DNA from: Flemingiibacterium sp045634005
Lineage (GTDB): Bacteria > Bacillota > Clostridia > Oscillospirales > CAG-272
Direction: 5' to 3'
Assembly (NCBI GenBank): GCA_045634005.1
Contig: JAZQZL010000074.1
Location: forward strand, 1-45,169
DNA length: 45,169 nt
Of this stretch, positions 33,201-41,628 are shown in pieces (position 1 is the first letter of the stretch; each line of letters begins with the position of its first letter). A program made the translations under genes and the position numbers. The notes under the pieces were generated by a model, which saw nothing but the letters and a program-made list of their open reading frames with translations, was not told the origin of the DNA and searched no databases.

Positions 33201-34601
33201 GTGGCTAATCTGCTTGGAGTTGACGTTGGCACAACGTCAATGAAAATGGTTTTGTTTGATGAAAACGCAAACGTATTAAAGACCGTTTCAAAGGACTACA
33301 CGCTTATTTCAAAGGGCGATCGCGTTGAGCTTGAGCCCGAAAAGTATTGGCAGATGTTTACCGAGGCTTATACCGAGATCAAATCGGAATACGCGGTAGA
33401 CGCTCTCTCGATCGACACGCAGTGCGAAACCCTCATCGTAACGGATGAGGGCGGCGCACCGCTCTACAACGCTATCGCGTGGCTCGATAACCGAGCCACA
33501 AAAGAGGCGGAAAAGATAGACGAAAAGTTCGGTGTTAAGACGGTATACGAGGTAACCGGTCAGCCCGAGATCACCGCAACGTGGCCCGCGTGCAAGCTTA
33601 TGTGGCTTCGCGACAACGAGCCCGAGGTGTTCGGCAAGATAAAGAAGATCTTCCTTCTCGAGGACTACCTTCTCTACAAGCTCACCGGTGAGTTTGTAAC
33701 CGAAAAAACGCTTCAGTCCTCTACCATTTACCTTGATATTCGCAAGGGCGAATGGTGGGACGATATGCTTTCGTTTATCGGTGTTACAAAGGATCAGCTT
33801 CCGCGCCTTATGAACAGCGCAGAGGTTATCGGTACGTACGACGGTACGACCGTTGTGTCGGGCGTAATGGATCAGGTTGCAGGCTCTATTGGAGCCGGCG
33901 TCGTAGACAGCTCCGTAATCAGCGAGATGACGGGCACCACGATGGCTATCGTAGTGCCGACTGACAAGTTCCCGCCCTACACCCCCGACTCCCGTGTTCC
34001 CTGCCATGTCAATTACGACGGCAACTACTGCCTGCTTACGTGGACTCCCACCGCAGGTATCGCGCTCAAGTGGTTTAAGAATAACTTCTGCGAGAACTTC
34101 TCATTTAGAGAGCTTGACGAGATTGCAAAAGAGGTTGAGCCGGGATGCAACGGTCTTGCATTTATGCCGTATCTTTGCGGAAGCATTATTCCAAAGTACA
34201 ATCCCGATGCGCGCGGTGCCTTCCTCGGTCTTACGATGGAGCACGGCAGAGCGCACGCAGTACGCGCAATTCTCGAATCGGTCGCATTTATGCTCGAAGA
34301 AAACCTCGAGTATCTCGGCGTCGAGTGCGAGGAGATACGCTCAATGGGCGGCGGCGCTTCCAGCCCTCTCTGGTGTCAGATAAAGGCTGACGTTACGGGC
34401 AAGAAGATCGTAACCCTCGAGAGTGCGGAATCAGCTTGCCTTGGCAGTGCGATCGTCGCAGGTGTCGGTGCAGGCGTTTACACGGACGTAAAGTCCGCGT
34501 GCGCAAAGCTTATCAAAACAGCAAAAGAATACTCCCCGAGCGGCGCTGACTACAAGGAAGCGTACGCAAGATACAAAAACTTTGAGGAGATAATAGTATG
34601 A
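33201..34601 (+). CDS. FGGY-family carbohydrate kinase, xylulokinase-like
   Basis: A 466-residue two-domain sugar kinase. The N-terminal phosphate loop is LLGVDVGTTSMKMVLFD, the substrate region has AIAWLDNRATKEAE, the catalytic Asp is probably in VVSGVMDQVAGSIGAG near residue 220, and the C-terminal ATP motif is RSMGGGASSPLWCQIKADVTG. It should phosphorylate a ketose made by the isomerase encoded next. It starts with GTG after CAGGAT and overlaps the isomerase gene by four bases (ATGA), so the two are translated together. The exact sugar cannot be told. Confidence 0.9.
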   Translation: MANLLGVDVGTTSMKMVLFDENANVLKTVSKDYTLISKGDRVELEPEKYWQMFTEAYTEIKSEYAVDALSIDTQCETLIVTDEGGAPLYNAIAWLDNRATKEAEKIDEKFGVKTVYEVTGQPEITATWPACKLMWLRDNEPEVFGKIKKIFLLEDYLLYKLTGEFVTEKTLQSSTIYLDIRKGEWWDDMLSFIGVTKDQLPRLMNSAEVIGTYDGTTVVSGVMDQVAGSIGAGVVDSSVISEMTGTTMAIVVPTDKFPPYTPDSRVPCHVNYDGNYCLLTWTPTAGIALKWFKNNFCENFSFRELDEIAKEVEPGCNGLAFMPYLCGSIIPKYNPDARGAFLGLTMEHGRAHAVRAILESVAFMLEENLEYLGVECEEIRSMGGGASSPLWCQIKADVTGKKIVTLESAESACLGSAIVAGVGAGVYTDVKSACAKLIKTAKEYSPSGADYKEAYARYKNFEEIIV

Positions 34602-35947
34602 CGAAAATAGCATTTGTCGGATTTGGTGAGGTAAACACCCCCAAGGACGTATTAGTTAAAAAGTGCTCGAAGGCAGAGGCTGACCTTAAGGCAGCCGGTC
34701 TTGAGCTTGTTGCAAGCATTTATCCCGTAACCGACGATTACGAGGAGAAGGACGTTAACGCGGCAATCGCAGAACTTAAGGGTAAGGATTTCGACTCTAT
34801 GGTAATCTGCGTTGCAGGCTGGATCCCTACTCACACTGTAGTTAAGGTTTGCGAGCAGTTCCGTGAAAAGCCGATGGTTCTTTGGGGCCTTTGCGGCTGG
34901 ATGGAAGGCGACCGCCTCGTTACCACCGCCGATCAGGCAGGTACGAGCGCACTTCGCAAGGTATTCAAGGACCTCGGTTACACCTTCAAGTACGTTTGGG
35001 ATATCATCGGTAAGCCCAGCAAGGTTGACGTTGTTGCAGACTTCTGCACCGCAGCTTCCGCTGCTAAGGCACTTCGAAGCGCGAAGGTCGGCATGGCAGG
35101 CTACCGCGATATGAACCTTTACGGTACCCTCTACGACGGCACTTCCCTTAAGAGAGTTGTCGGTCCCGAAATAGAAACCTTCGAAATGCTCGAAATGCAG
35201 CAGAGATACGACAAGATCACTGCCGAAGAAAAGGACGCTGTCATCAAGAATGCGATGAGCAAGTGGAAGTTCCTTAAAGAAGCTAAACGCGAGGGTCTTG
35301 AAATGGCTGCAGGCTACTACCTTGCAGTTAAAGAGATCATCGACGAGCGCGGATACAAGGCAATTTCCTTAAAGGACGTTGACGGTATGAAGAAGCTCTG
35401 CGGCTTCCCGCCTGCACCGATCTTTATGCTTCTCTCCGACGAAGAGGGCGTTTCCACTATTCCCGAGAACGACTGCCTCGGTAACGTAACCCAGCTTATG
35501 GTTAAGTTCCTTACCGGTCAGTGCGGTGCTTACCTCGAGTTCTACGAGTACTTCGAGGACAGAGTTATCGCAGGTGTACCGGACTACGTTCCCGCAGAGG
35601 TTACTCTCGGTGACACCCAGGTACTCCCCGCAGCATTCGGCGAGCTTAACGAGGGTATTCTCAACGTATCCAAGGTTAAGACCGGCGAGCTTACTATGTG
35701 CAGACTCTTTACCGACAACGGTAAGTACTTTATGCATATGGTCAAGGGAGAGGGCGTTACTCCGAGAAAGTGGGAGGAGTGCGGTTGGACACAGCCTGCA
35801 CCTCAGCTTCCCGGTCTTGAGATAATTATGGATGACGCAGAAAAGTTCTGCCAGAACGTAATGTGCCAGCACTACATTATTTCCTACGGCGACAACACAA
35901 GAAAGATTGCGGATCTCTGCGCTATTCTCGGCATCGAGATAATATAA
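34598..35947 (+). CDS. L-fucose/L-arabinose isomerase-like protein
   Basis: A 449-residue protein resembling the L-fucose/L-arabinose isomerase superfamily, which convert aldoses to ketoses with a divalent metal. The N-terminal IAFVGFGEVNTPKDV Rossmann-like start, the middle SAKVGMAGYRDMNLY, and the C-terminal GELTMCRLFTDNGKYFMHMVKGEG fit the family. The overlap with the kinase gene supports an aldose-isomerase then ketokinase pair. Substrate residues are too divergent to name the sugar. A strong intercistronic hairpin follows. Confidence 0.8.
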   Translation: MTKIAFVGFGEVNTPKDVLVKKCSKAEADLKAAGLELVASIYPVTDDYEEKDVNAAIAELKGKDFDSMVICVAGWIPTHTVVKVCEQFREKPMVLWGLCGWMEGDRLVTTADQAGTSALRKVFKDLGYTFKYVWDIIGKPSKVDVVADFCTAASAAKALRSAKVGMAGYRDMNLYGTLYDGTSLKRVVGPEIETFEMLEMQQRYDKITAEEKDAVIKNAMSKWKFLKEAKREGLEMAAGYYLAVKEIIDERGYKAISLKDVDGMKKLCGFPPAPIFMLLSDEEGVSTIPENDCLGNVTQLMVKFLTGQCGAYLEFYEYFEDRVIAGVPDYVPAEVTLGDTQVLPAAFGELNEGILNVSKVKTGELTMCRLFTDNGKYFMHMVKGEGVTPRKWEECGWTQPAPQLPGLEIIMDDAEKFCQNVMCQHYIISYGDNTRKIADLCAILGIEII

Positions 35948-35955
35948 CAAAACAG

Positions 35956-35989
35956 TACCGTCACGTCCCTTTTTGGGGATGTGACGGTA
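35956..35989 (+). promoter_or_regulatory. Intercistronic 14-bp hairpin
   Basis: TACCGTCACGTCCC 35956-35969 pairs with the 35976-35989 arm GGGATGTGACGGTA around a T-rich loop, with one G-T pair. No T run follows, so it is not a standard terminator. It may be an mRNA processing or stability element that lowers expression of the two downstream genes relative to the isomerase. Confidence 0.6.
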
Positions 35990-36021
35990 TACGTGCTATT
36001 ATTAGATAAACGGAGTTTATA

Positions 36022-37158
36022 ATGAACGCTAAAGATTTTACCACTAAAAACGCCTCTGAGGTTTTCGCTACGCTTAAAGAGCTTTGCCTTATTCCGGCAC
36101 CCTCTCACAAGGAAGAGCTTCGCGCCGAATACTGCAAGAAGTGGCTCGACGCAAACGGCGCTAAGGGCGTTTACATAGATGACGCGCTGAACGTTGTATT
36201 TCCGATAAATGCTGACGGCTCCAATGAGTTAAGCGTTTTCGTTGCACATACTGATACAGTGTTCCCGGATATGGAGCCCATGCCCTACCGCGAGGACGAT
36301 GAGCGCATCTACTGTCCCGCTGTCGGCGACGACACAGAAAGTCTTACCGCGCTTCTTTACGTCGCAAAATATTTTATCGAGAATGACCTCAAGCCCGAAA
36401 AGGGCGTGCTGTTCGTTTGCAACAGCTGTGAGGAAGGCCTTGGCAACTTAAAGGGTACGCGTCAGATATTCAAGGACTACGAGGGCAGAATTTCGCAGCT
36501 TATTACTTTTGACTCAAGCACCTTCAACCGCATCACCACCGACTGCGTCGGCTCTCACCGCTATGAGGTCACCGTAAAAACGCCGGGAGGTCACTCTTTT
36601 GCCGCCTTTGGCAATAAGAACGCACTCGTTGAGATCGCAAAGATCGCAACAAAGATATACGAGATCGAGGTTCCCGTCAAGGAGAACACCAAAACTACTT
36701 ATAACGTCGGAAGCATCGAGGGCGGCACGAGCGTCAACACCATCGCGCAGGAAGCGAAGATGCTCTGCGAATACCGTTCGAGCGAGCGCGAATATCTCGC
36801 GCTTATGAAGGCGAAGTTCGAGGAGATATTCGAGAGTGCAAGAGCTGACGACGTAGAGGTTATAGTAGAGCTCATCGGCGACCGTCCCTGCTCGAGCGTA
36901 GATAAGGCGCGTCAGGACGCGCTTATTGAAAAATGCGCCGCCGTATATAAAGCGTTTGGCGCAGACGAGGTTATCTACGGACGCGGCTCGACCGACTGCA
37001 ATATTCCCCTCTCGCTCGGCATTCCCGCAGTTGCAACAAGCACGTACAACGGTAACGGCGCACACACACGCGAGGAGTACGTCGAAAAGGCAAGCGTTCT
37101 TCCCGGAGTTGAGCGTTCGATCGCTTTAGCAGAGGCACTATTGGAGGTTAAGGCATAA
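36022..37158 (+). CDS. M20 family metallopeptidase (peptidase T-like)
   Basis: A 378-residue cytosolic zinc hydrolase. Metal ligands are visible in FVAHTDTVFPD (His and Asp), AVGDDTESL (Asp) and CNSCEEGLGNLKG (catalytic Glu pair), with STDCNIPLSLGIPA and NGAHTREEYVEKAS near the C-terminus. The dimerisation domain contains TVKTPGGHSFAAFGNKNA. Members cleave small peptides or N-acyl amino acids. In this operon it may process the amide or peptide part of the conjugate handled by the ceramidase-like enzymes. The start has ACGGAG. Confidence 0.88.
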   Translation: MNAKDFTTKNASEVFATLKELCLIPAPSHKEELRAEYCKKWLDANGAKGVYIDDALNVVFPINADGSNELSVFVAHTDTVFPDMEPMPYREDDERIYCPAVGDDTESLTALLYVAKYFIENDLKPEKGVLFVCNSCEEGLGNLKGTRQIFKDYEGRISQLITFDSSTFNRITTDCVGSHRYEVTVKTPGGHSFAAFGNKNALVEIAKIATKIYEIEVPVKENTKTTYNVGSIEGGTSVNTIAQEAKMLCEYRSSEREYLALMKAKFEEIFESARADDVEVIVELIGDRPCSSVDKARQDALIEKCAAVYKAFGADEVIYGRGSTDCNIPLSLGIPAVATSTYNGNGAHTREEYVEKASVLPGVERSIALAEALLEVKA

Positions 37159-38303
37159 TGAAATTTACAGCCGTAGGCGATATGATAATACAGCAGCGTA
37201 TCCCCGAGGGCTACAAGGGATACGAGGAGCTGCGCCCTTTTATTGAGCGCGGTGATGCGAGATTTTTCAACCTTGAAACTACACTTAACGAGGTAGGAGA
37301 GTGTCCTGCCGCACAGTTGAGCGGCGGCACCTATATCAGAACCACCCCGAAGGTGCTCGGCGATATTGAAAAGCTCGGCTTTAATATGATGAGCTTTAAC
37401 AACAATCACGCGTTTGACTTCTCTCACGAGGGATTTATGAAAACGCTTGAAGCTGTCGAGGCTACCGACTTCATACACGCAGGCTGCGGCAGAAACCTTG
37501 CAGAAGCGTCTATGGCTCGTTTTCTTGACACCGCCAACGGTAGAGTCGCACTCATTGCGGTAAACACTAACTTTAACCCCATAATGCTCGCAGGCGAGCA
37601 GACGGATTTTGTTCAGGGCAGACCGGGCATTAACGGACTTCTCCTTGACGAAAAGTTCGAGGTGAACGAGGAGGAGTTTGAGTTTGTGAAGCGTCTTGCT
37701 GAAACCACCGGCGTAAACGTAGCTCGTACTATCTCCGCCAAGGAGGGCTATTATGCGCTTCCCAAGGACGACGAGGCGCGCTTTGGCGAACTTGTATTTA
37801 AGAAGAGCGATCGCACAAAGTGGGTGCGTCACGTTAAGAAGGCTGATATGGAGCGCGTGAGAAAAGCGCTCGAGATCGCACGCTTCCAGGCGGACGAGGT
37901 TATCGTTTCTGTGCACTCGCATCAGCTTGACGGCACAAAGAAGGAGGACATTTCCGAATTCCTTCAGGAGTTTGCGCCGAATGAGTTTTACGAAAAGCAT
38001 TCGCTCAAACCCGAGGCAGGCATCTACAATCTTCTCAAAAACCGTTCCACGGACTTCACCGTAGGTCTTATGGAGGACAAGAAGATGTTCGAAACGGTAA
38101 TTCCCTATTGGGAAACCGAAAACGGCAAGCTCACCAAAATCGAGCTTCTTCCCATTATGTCCAAAATGGACGGCAACAAGAGCGAGATCGGACTTCCCCG
38201 CATCGCAGAGGACACCTCGTTTATGAAGCGTCTTAACGACATTTCCGAGCCGTTTGGCGTAAGAGTGGTCGAAAAGGACGGCAAATTCGTTTGCGAATGG
38301 TAG
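37158..38303 (+). CDS. CapA-like metallophosphoesterase family protein
   Basis: A 381-residue protein of the PGA_cap (CapA) family with the calcineurin-like fold. FTAVGDMIIQ, FFNLETTL, MSFNNNHAFDF (the Asn-Asn-His) and VIVSVHSHQLDG carry the metal ligands. CapA takes part in poly-gamma-glutamate synthesis in Bacillus, but many relatives lie in unrelated operons and are uncharacterised. No signal peptide or membrane anchor is present, unlike Bacillus CapA, so a cytosolic hydrolase is likely. It starts at the stop codon of the peptidase gene (TAATG) and ends the operon. Confidence 0.82.
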   Translation: MKFTAVGDMIIQQRIPEGYKGYEELRPFIERGDARFFNLETTLNEVGECPAAQLSGGTYIRTTPKVLGDIEKLGFNMMSFNNNHAFDFSHEGFMKTLEAVEATDFIHAGCGRNLAEASMARFLDTANGRVALIAVNTNFNPIMLAGEQTDFVQGRPGINGLLLDEKFEVNEEEFEFVKRLAETTGVNVARTISAKEGYYALPKDDEARFGELVFKKSDRTKWVRHVKKADMERVRKALEIARFQADEVIVSVHSHQLDGTKKEDISEFLQEFAPNEFYEKHSLKPEAGIYNLLKNRSTDFTVGLMEDKKMFETVIPYWETENGKLTKIELLPIMSKMDGNKSEIGLPRIAEDTSFMKRLNDISEPFGVRVVEKDGKFVCEW

Positions 38304-38420
38304 CGTGAAAATAAATTTTCACGCAGTGTTTTGTGGCTTTCTTTGCACACCGTGCAAAGATTTTGCTTCGCAAAACCACCCCCAATTCCACAAACAAGGA
38401 AGCTTTCGCTATGCGAAAGC
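38303..38420. repeat. Hairpin-rich intergenic element after the hydrolase/sugar operon
   Basis: GCGTGAAAA 38303-38311 pairs with TTTTCACGC 38316-38324, starting at the last base of the CapA stop codon. TTTGTGG 38330-38336 pairs with CCACAAA 38388-38394 and encloses two hairpins: CTTTGCAC/GTGCAAAG (38341-38359) and TTTTGC/GCAAAA (38361-38375). GCTTTCGC/GCGAAAGC follows at 38402-38420. The layout, an outer stem with two inner hairpins next to a GCGTGAA/TTCACGC stem, resembles 13570-13712. Confidence 0.7.
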
Positions 38421-38437
38421 GATGGATATTAATTAAT

Positions 38438-38466
38438 AAAAAAACCGCCTATTTGGCGGTTTTTTT
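38438..38466. terminator. Shared convergent terminator
   Basis: AAAAAAACCGCC and GGCGGTTTTTTT flank a five-base loop, so it works on both strands. It ends the plus-strand hydrolase/sugar operon and the minus-strand acyltransferase gene, whose TAG stop (38451-38449) lies in the hairpin. Confidence 0.9.
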
Positions 38467-39444
38467 GCGTTTTGTGAGTACGTGCTTGATTATTGCATAT
38501 GCCGCCGTAGCTCCGTATAAGAGAACAAACGACACAACGAACTGCCAGCGCGGAGTGAGTTCAAGGTGCGGTACAATAACGCGCTCTACGAATATGACGA
38601 GCAGCAAGTGATAGAGATATATCTCATACGACGCAGCATCAAGTACTCTCGCACATTTGTATACAGCGTCCCATTTGTCCGTAACCCACGCGGCAATACT
38701 AATCAGCGCAGTGATTGCGAGTGTAAAATACATCACGCTCACAACACCGCAACCCCTATAATATTCAACCTTCCAAAGTGCGAAGTAGAGTGTGGTAAAA
38801 TGCGCCCCACCGACAAGGAGTGTGAGCACTGTAAAAATCGCGCCGAATGCCTTTGATTTTAAGTATGGCTTGTAGCGCGAGTAGCACATTCCAAGCACGA
38901 AATAAAAGATATACGTTCCGAAAAATCTGTCCGAATACGGAAAAATTACGAACTGATTAAAGATTACCGTAGAAGCAAGCGCGAGCACGGTAAGAGGTAT
39001 CGGAAAACGGTCGAAAATCGCCTTCAGCATCGGGAACAGAATATAAAGCTGTACGGCTATTATGATGTAGTAAAAATGCGCCTCGAGCGTTCCGAGAAAA
39101 ATATATTCAGGTATCTTCGAGAGCGTCGCCCAGCCGACAGCCAGCTTGCATACAAAATATACCGCGAGGGCGATAAGATACGGAACGATGATCTTTAAGA
39201 TGCGTCCGCGAACAAATTCGCTGATTGCCATCTTTTTTTGTCCGTACTTTGCGTAAAGCTTAAAGCCGCTGAGAAACAGAAATCCCGGCACGGCAAAGGA
39301 AAGCGCTCGGTTTACGGCATAGATAAATATATGCGGCACGCTTCCCTGTTCGAGTGCGGTGGCAGGTGATGCCGTGATGTGTATCATGATCACCGCGAGG
39401 CACAAAAATGCGCTGAGCAACGTTATTTCTTTGGATTTTTTCAT
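38449..39444 (-). CDS. Acyltransferase-3 family membrane protein
   Basis: A 331-residue protein with about ten helices. LLSAFLCLAVIMIHITASP carries the conserved His of acyltransferase-3 (OafA/NodX-like) enzymes, and AVPGFLFLSGFKLYAKYG is the second typical motif. These enzymes move acetyl or other acyl groups onto surface sugars. The start at 39444 is set by GAGGTGACAGT. Base composition is like the rest of the window, unlike the next two acyltransferases. The C-terminus KRKKTAK lies in the terminator. Confidence 0.88.
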   Translation of the reverse strand: MKKSKEITLLSAFLCLAVIMIHITASPATALEQGSVPHIFIYAVNRALSFAVPGFLFLSGFKLYAKYGQKKMAISEFVRGRILKIIVPYLIALAVYFVCKLAVGWATLSKIPEYIFLGTLEAHFYYIIIAVQLYILFPMLKAIFDRFPIPLTVLALASTVIFNQFVIFPYSDRFFGTYIFYFVLGMCYSRYKPYLKSKAFGAIFTVLTLLVGGAHFTTLYFALWKVEYYRGCGVVSVMYFTLAITALISIAAWVTDKWDAVYKCARVLDAASYEIYLYHLLLVIFVERVIVPHLELTPRWQFVVSFVLLYGATAAYAIIKHVLTKRKKTAK

Positions 39445-39472
39445 ACTGTCACCTCGCATTGGCGGTTTTAAT

Positions 39473-40483
39473 TTACCTTGTGTCTGTTGACACATTGTTT
39501 ACGTCATCATTGATGAGCTTTTTGGGGGCTTTCTTAAAAAGCGAAACAATCCACATATGTATTTTTTTCATAATCATTGACATCAAGACTGTGCCGACAA
39601 GAACAATACATATATATACGTATATATTTTCTATGTTGTATATCGTTATAAATTTTAAAAATAGTCCGTGTGTGACATATATCTCTAATGAATAATCTCC
39701 TAATAACGAATTGAATCTATTTTGTATTAACGCCGTATTTGCTAAAATATATGACAACGAAACCATAGAACAAACAAAAAGCAATAAATACAATACGTTG
39801 AAGATTACTGTAATTTCACTTTTAGAAAGAACAAAGCACGCGGCAAACAATATACCACATAAAACAAATATTGCCCAAGCATATTTTTTTAACAGTTTAT
39901 CAATATAGTCTTTTTTAAGGCACCATATCATACCCAAAATTACGCAGGGGACCGATTGATAAGCAATTATTGACAAATCAAAAACCCGACAAAGAATACA
40001 ATAACAAAAAATAGAGATAGTAAATGCAAATAATTGTGTTTTTATAGACTTAAAGCTTTTGAATATAAACCAATAAAGCAAATATATAACAAACGTGGTC
40101 TGTAGATACCAACCATTTATAACTATCGTACCACCAAAGAAAAATGATTGTATAAAAAGTTCCGGCGAAAAGCTTCCTTCCAAAACATATCGCCATACAG
40201 CATAGAAAACCGCAAGAAACGCATGAAAACAGTATAAAGGTAAAAATCTTTTAACAAAAAAAGTGTCGATATAATTTTTTCTTTGTGAAGAAAACATCAA
40301 TCCATACCCGGACATAAAGAAAAACATAGCAACAGAGAGAGTACCCATCAACTGAAGGATGGTTGCAATATACGTCCCGATAAATAATCCGGTGTATTGC
40401 CATAAATGATGAATAAGCACCACTATGGAAAAAATACCTCTTAAACAATTAGTATATTCTTTTGACAAATATTTTTCTTTCAT
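39473..40483 (-). CDS. Acyltransferase-3 family membrane protein, AT-rich
   Basis: A 336-residue polytopic protein. YLSKEYTNCLRGIFSIVVLIHHLWQYTG has the R-G and H-H of the acyltransferase-3 active site, followed by GTLSVAMFFFMSGYGL. It probably modifies a cell-surface glycan. The start at 40483 follows AGAGGAAAATGTC. The gene is much more AT-rich than its surroundings, a sign of transfer, and lies 28 bases from the neighbouring acyltransferase. Confidence 0.88.
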   Translation of the reverse strand: MKEKYLSKEYTNCLRGIFSIVVLIHHLWQYTGLFIGTYIATILQLMGTLSVAMFFFMSGYGLMFSSQRKNYIDTFFVKRFLPLYCFHAFLAVFYAVWRYVLEGSFSPELFIQSFFFGGTIVINGWYLQTTFVIYLLYWFIFKSFKSIKTQLFAFTISIFCYCILCRVFDLSIIAYQSVPCVILGMIWCLKKDYIDKLLKKYAWAIFVLCGILFAACFVLSKSEITVIFNVLYLLLFVCSMVSLSYILANTALIQNRFNSLLGDYSLEIYVTHGLFLKFITIYNIENIYVYICIVLVGTVLMSMIMKKIHMWIVSLFKKAPKKLINDDVNNVSTDTR

Positions 40484-40582
40484 ATGACATTTTCCTCTAG
40501 TTTTTTTCTGTCTGCGCAGAAAACACACACCCTCGCAGTGCCTTGTGTGATGTCTGCGACAGTATAGATTTTTAAAATAATC

Positions 40583-41550
40583 TTACAAAGCAAGATATTT
40601 ACTGTATCTTCCTAAAATCTTTTTTCCTATAATAATGAAAAATACATTGCAGACAATTACAACAATTGTGTTCAGTGGATAAAAAACAAATTTTGAGTAT
40701 AATGGAAGTCTTGTCAAAAGACTTATTACCGCAACATGCGAAAAGTAAATTCCAAATGAATTATCGCCGAGAAATTCAAGTACCTTATTTGTATATTTTT
40801 TATCACTATGAATAAACTGATAAGCAAGTATGGCAAAAAACACCCCCGTGAGAATTGTGCTTAATTTCAGTTGAGTTCCACAGTTAACAATACCTTTTGA
40901 AAATTGCCAATACGCTTCAAGAATCTGTATGGGAATTGACACAATAAGTAAACAAAACCATTTTTTGAGGACCTTGAAATTGTAATGAGATTGTTACCCA
41001 ACAAGTAACCAAGATAATAATATGTAAACCATCCCAAACATGAAACACCTTTGATAAGACTAATATATTTGTTTATTTCGTACCAGTCGGTCATTAACGG
41101 GATTGTGCGCATGAAAATTATTTCAATAGGCGCTATTATAAATCCAAGATATTTATATTTTGATTTTGCCAGTTTATCAATTAAAGGAATTAGCAATGTA
41201 AACTCACAGTAAATGAATATGTAATACATCATCGCCGCAGAGTTACCCGTTACCAAGCTTTTGAGAAGGTCATAAGGTAGCACGAAAAGATTGTCTATAT
41301 TATTTAGTACAACATAAATTAAAGTCCAGATAATATAGGGAATGATGACTTTTTTTATTCTTTTTTTCGGGTTCCAATTTTGAGCGTTAGAGAGCATTCC
41401 GCTTAAGAAAAGAAATAGCCCTACAGAAAAATTGAAAAAGGGTCTTAAATAAACCTGACACAATCCTACTGGAGTAGTGTGAATTAGTACTACCGCTATT
41501 ATAGCTATACCCCTTAATAGTTGAATATGTTTTGAATTTACATTTGTCAT
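40583..41550 (-). pseudogene. Acyltransferase-3 family gene, frameshifted at a homopolymer
   Basis: The first part (41550 down to about 40967) reads KHIQLLRGIAIIAVVLIHTTPVG, SVGLFLFLSGMLS, typical of acyltransferase-3, up to GYLLGNNLITISRSSK. The rest continues in another frame as WFCLLIVSIPIQILEAYWQFSKGI to the end at 40583. Adding one A to the six-A run at 40966-40961 (minus strand) joins them smoothly, giving about 322 residues, the normal size. The ribosome site AAGGAGGG is intact. This is either phase variation, a decayed gene or a sequencing error. AT-rich like its neighbour. Confidence 0.88.
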
Positions 41551-41628
41551 TTTGTTTTTCCCTCCTTCTCTGTTGTTTTGTCATAAATTATTTTAGTTCA
41601 AAATTTGAATGTTATCAAATATTGTATA

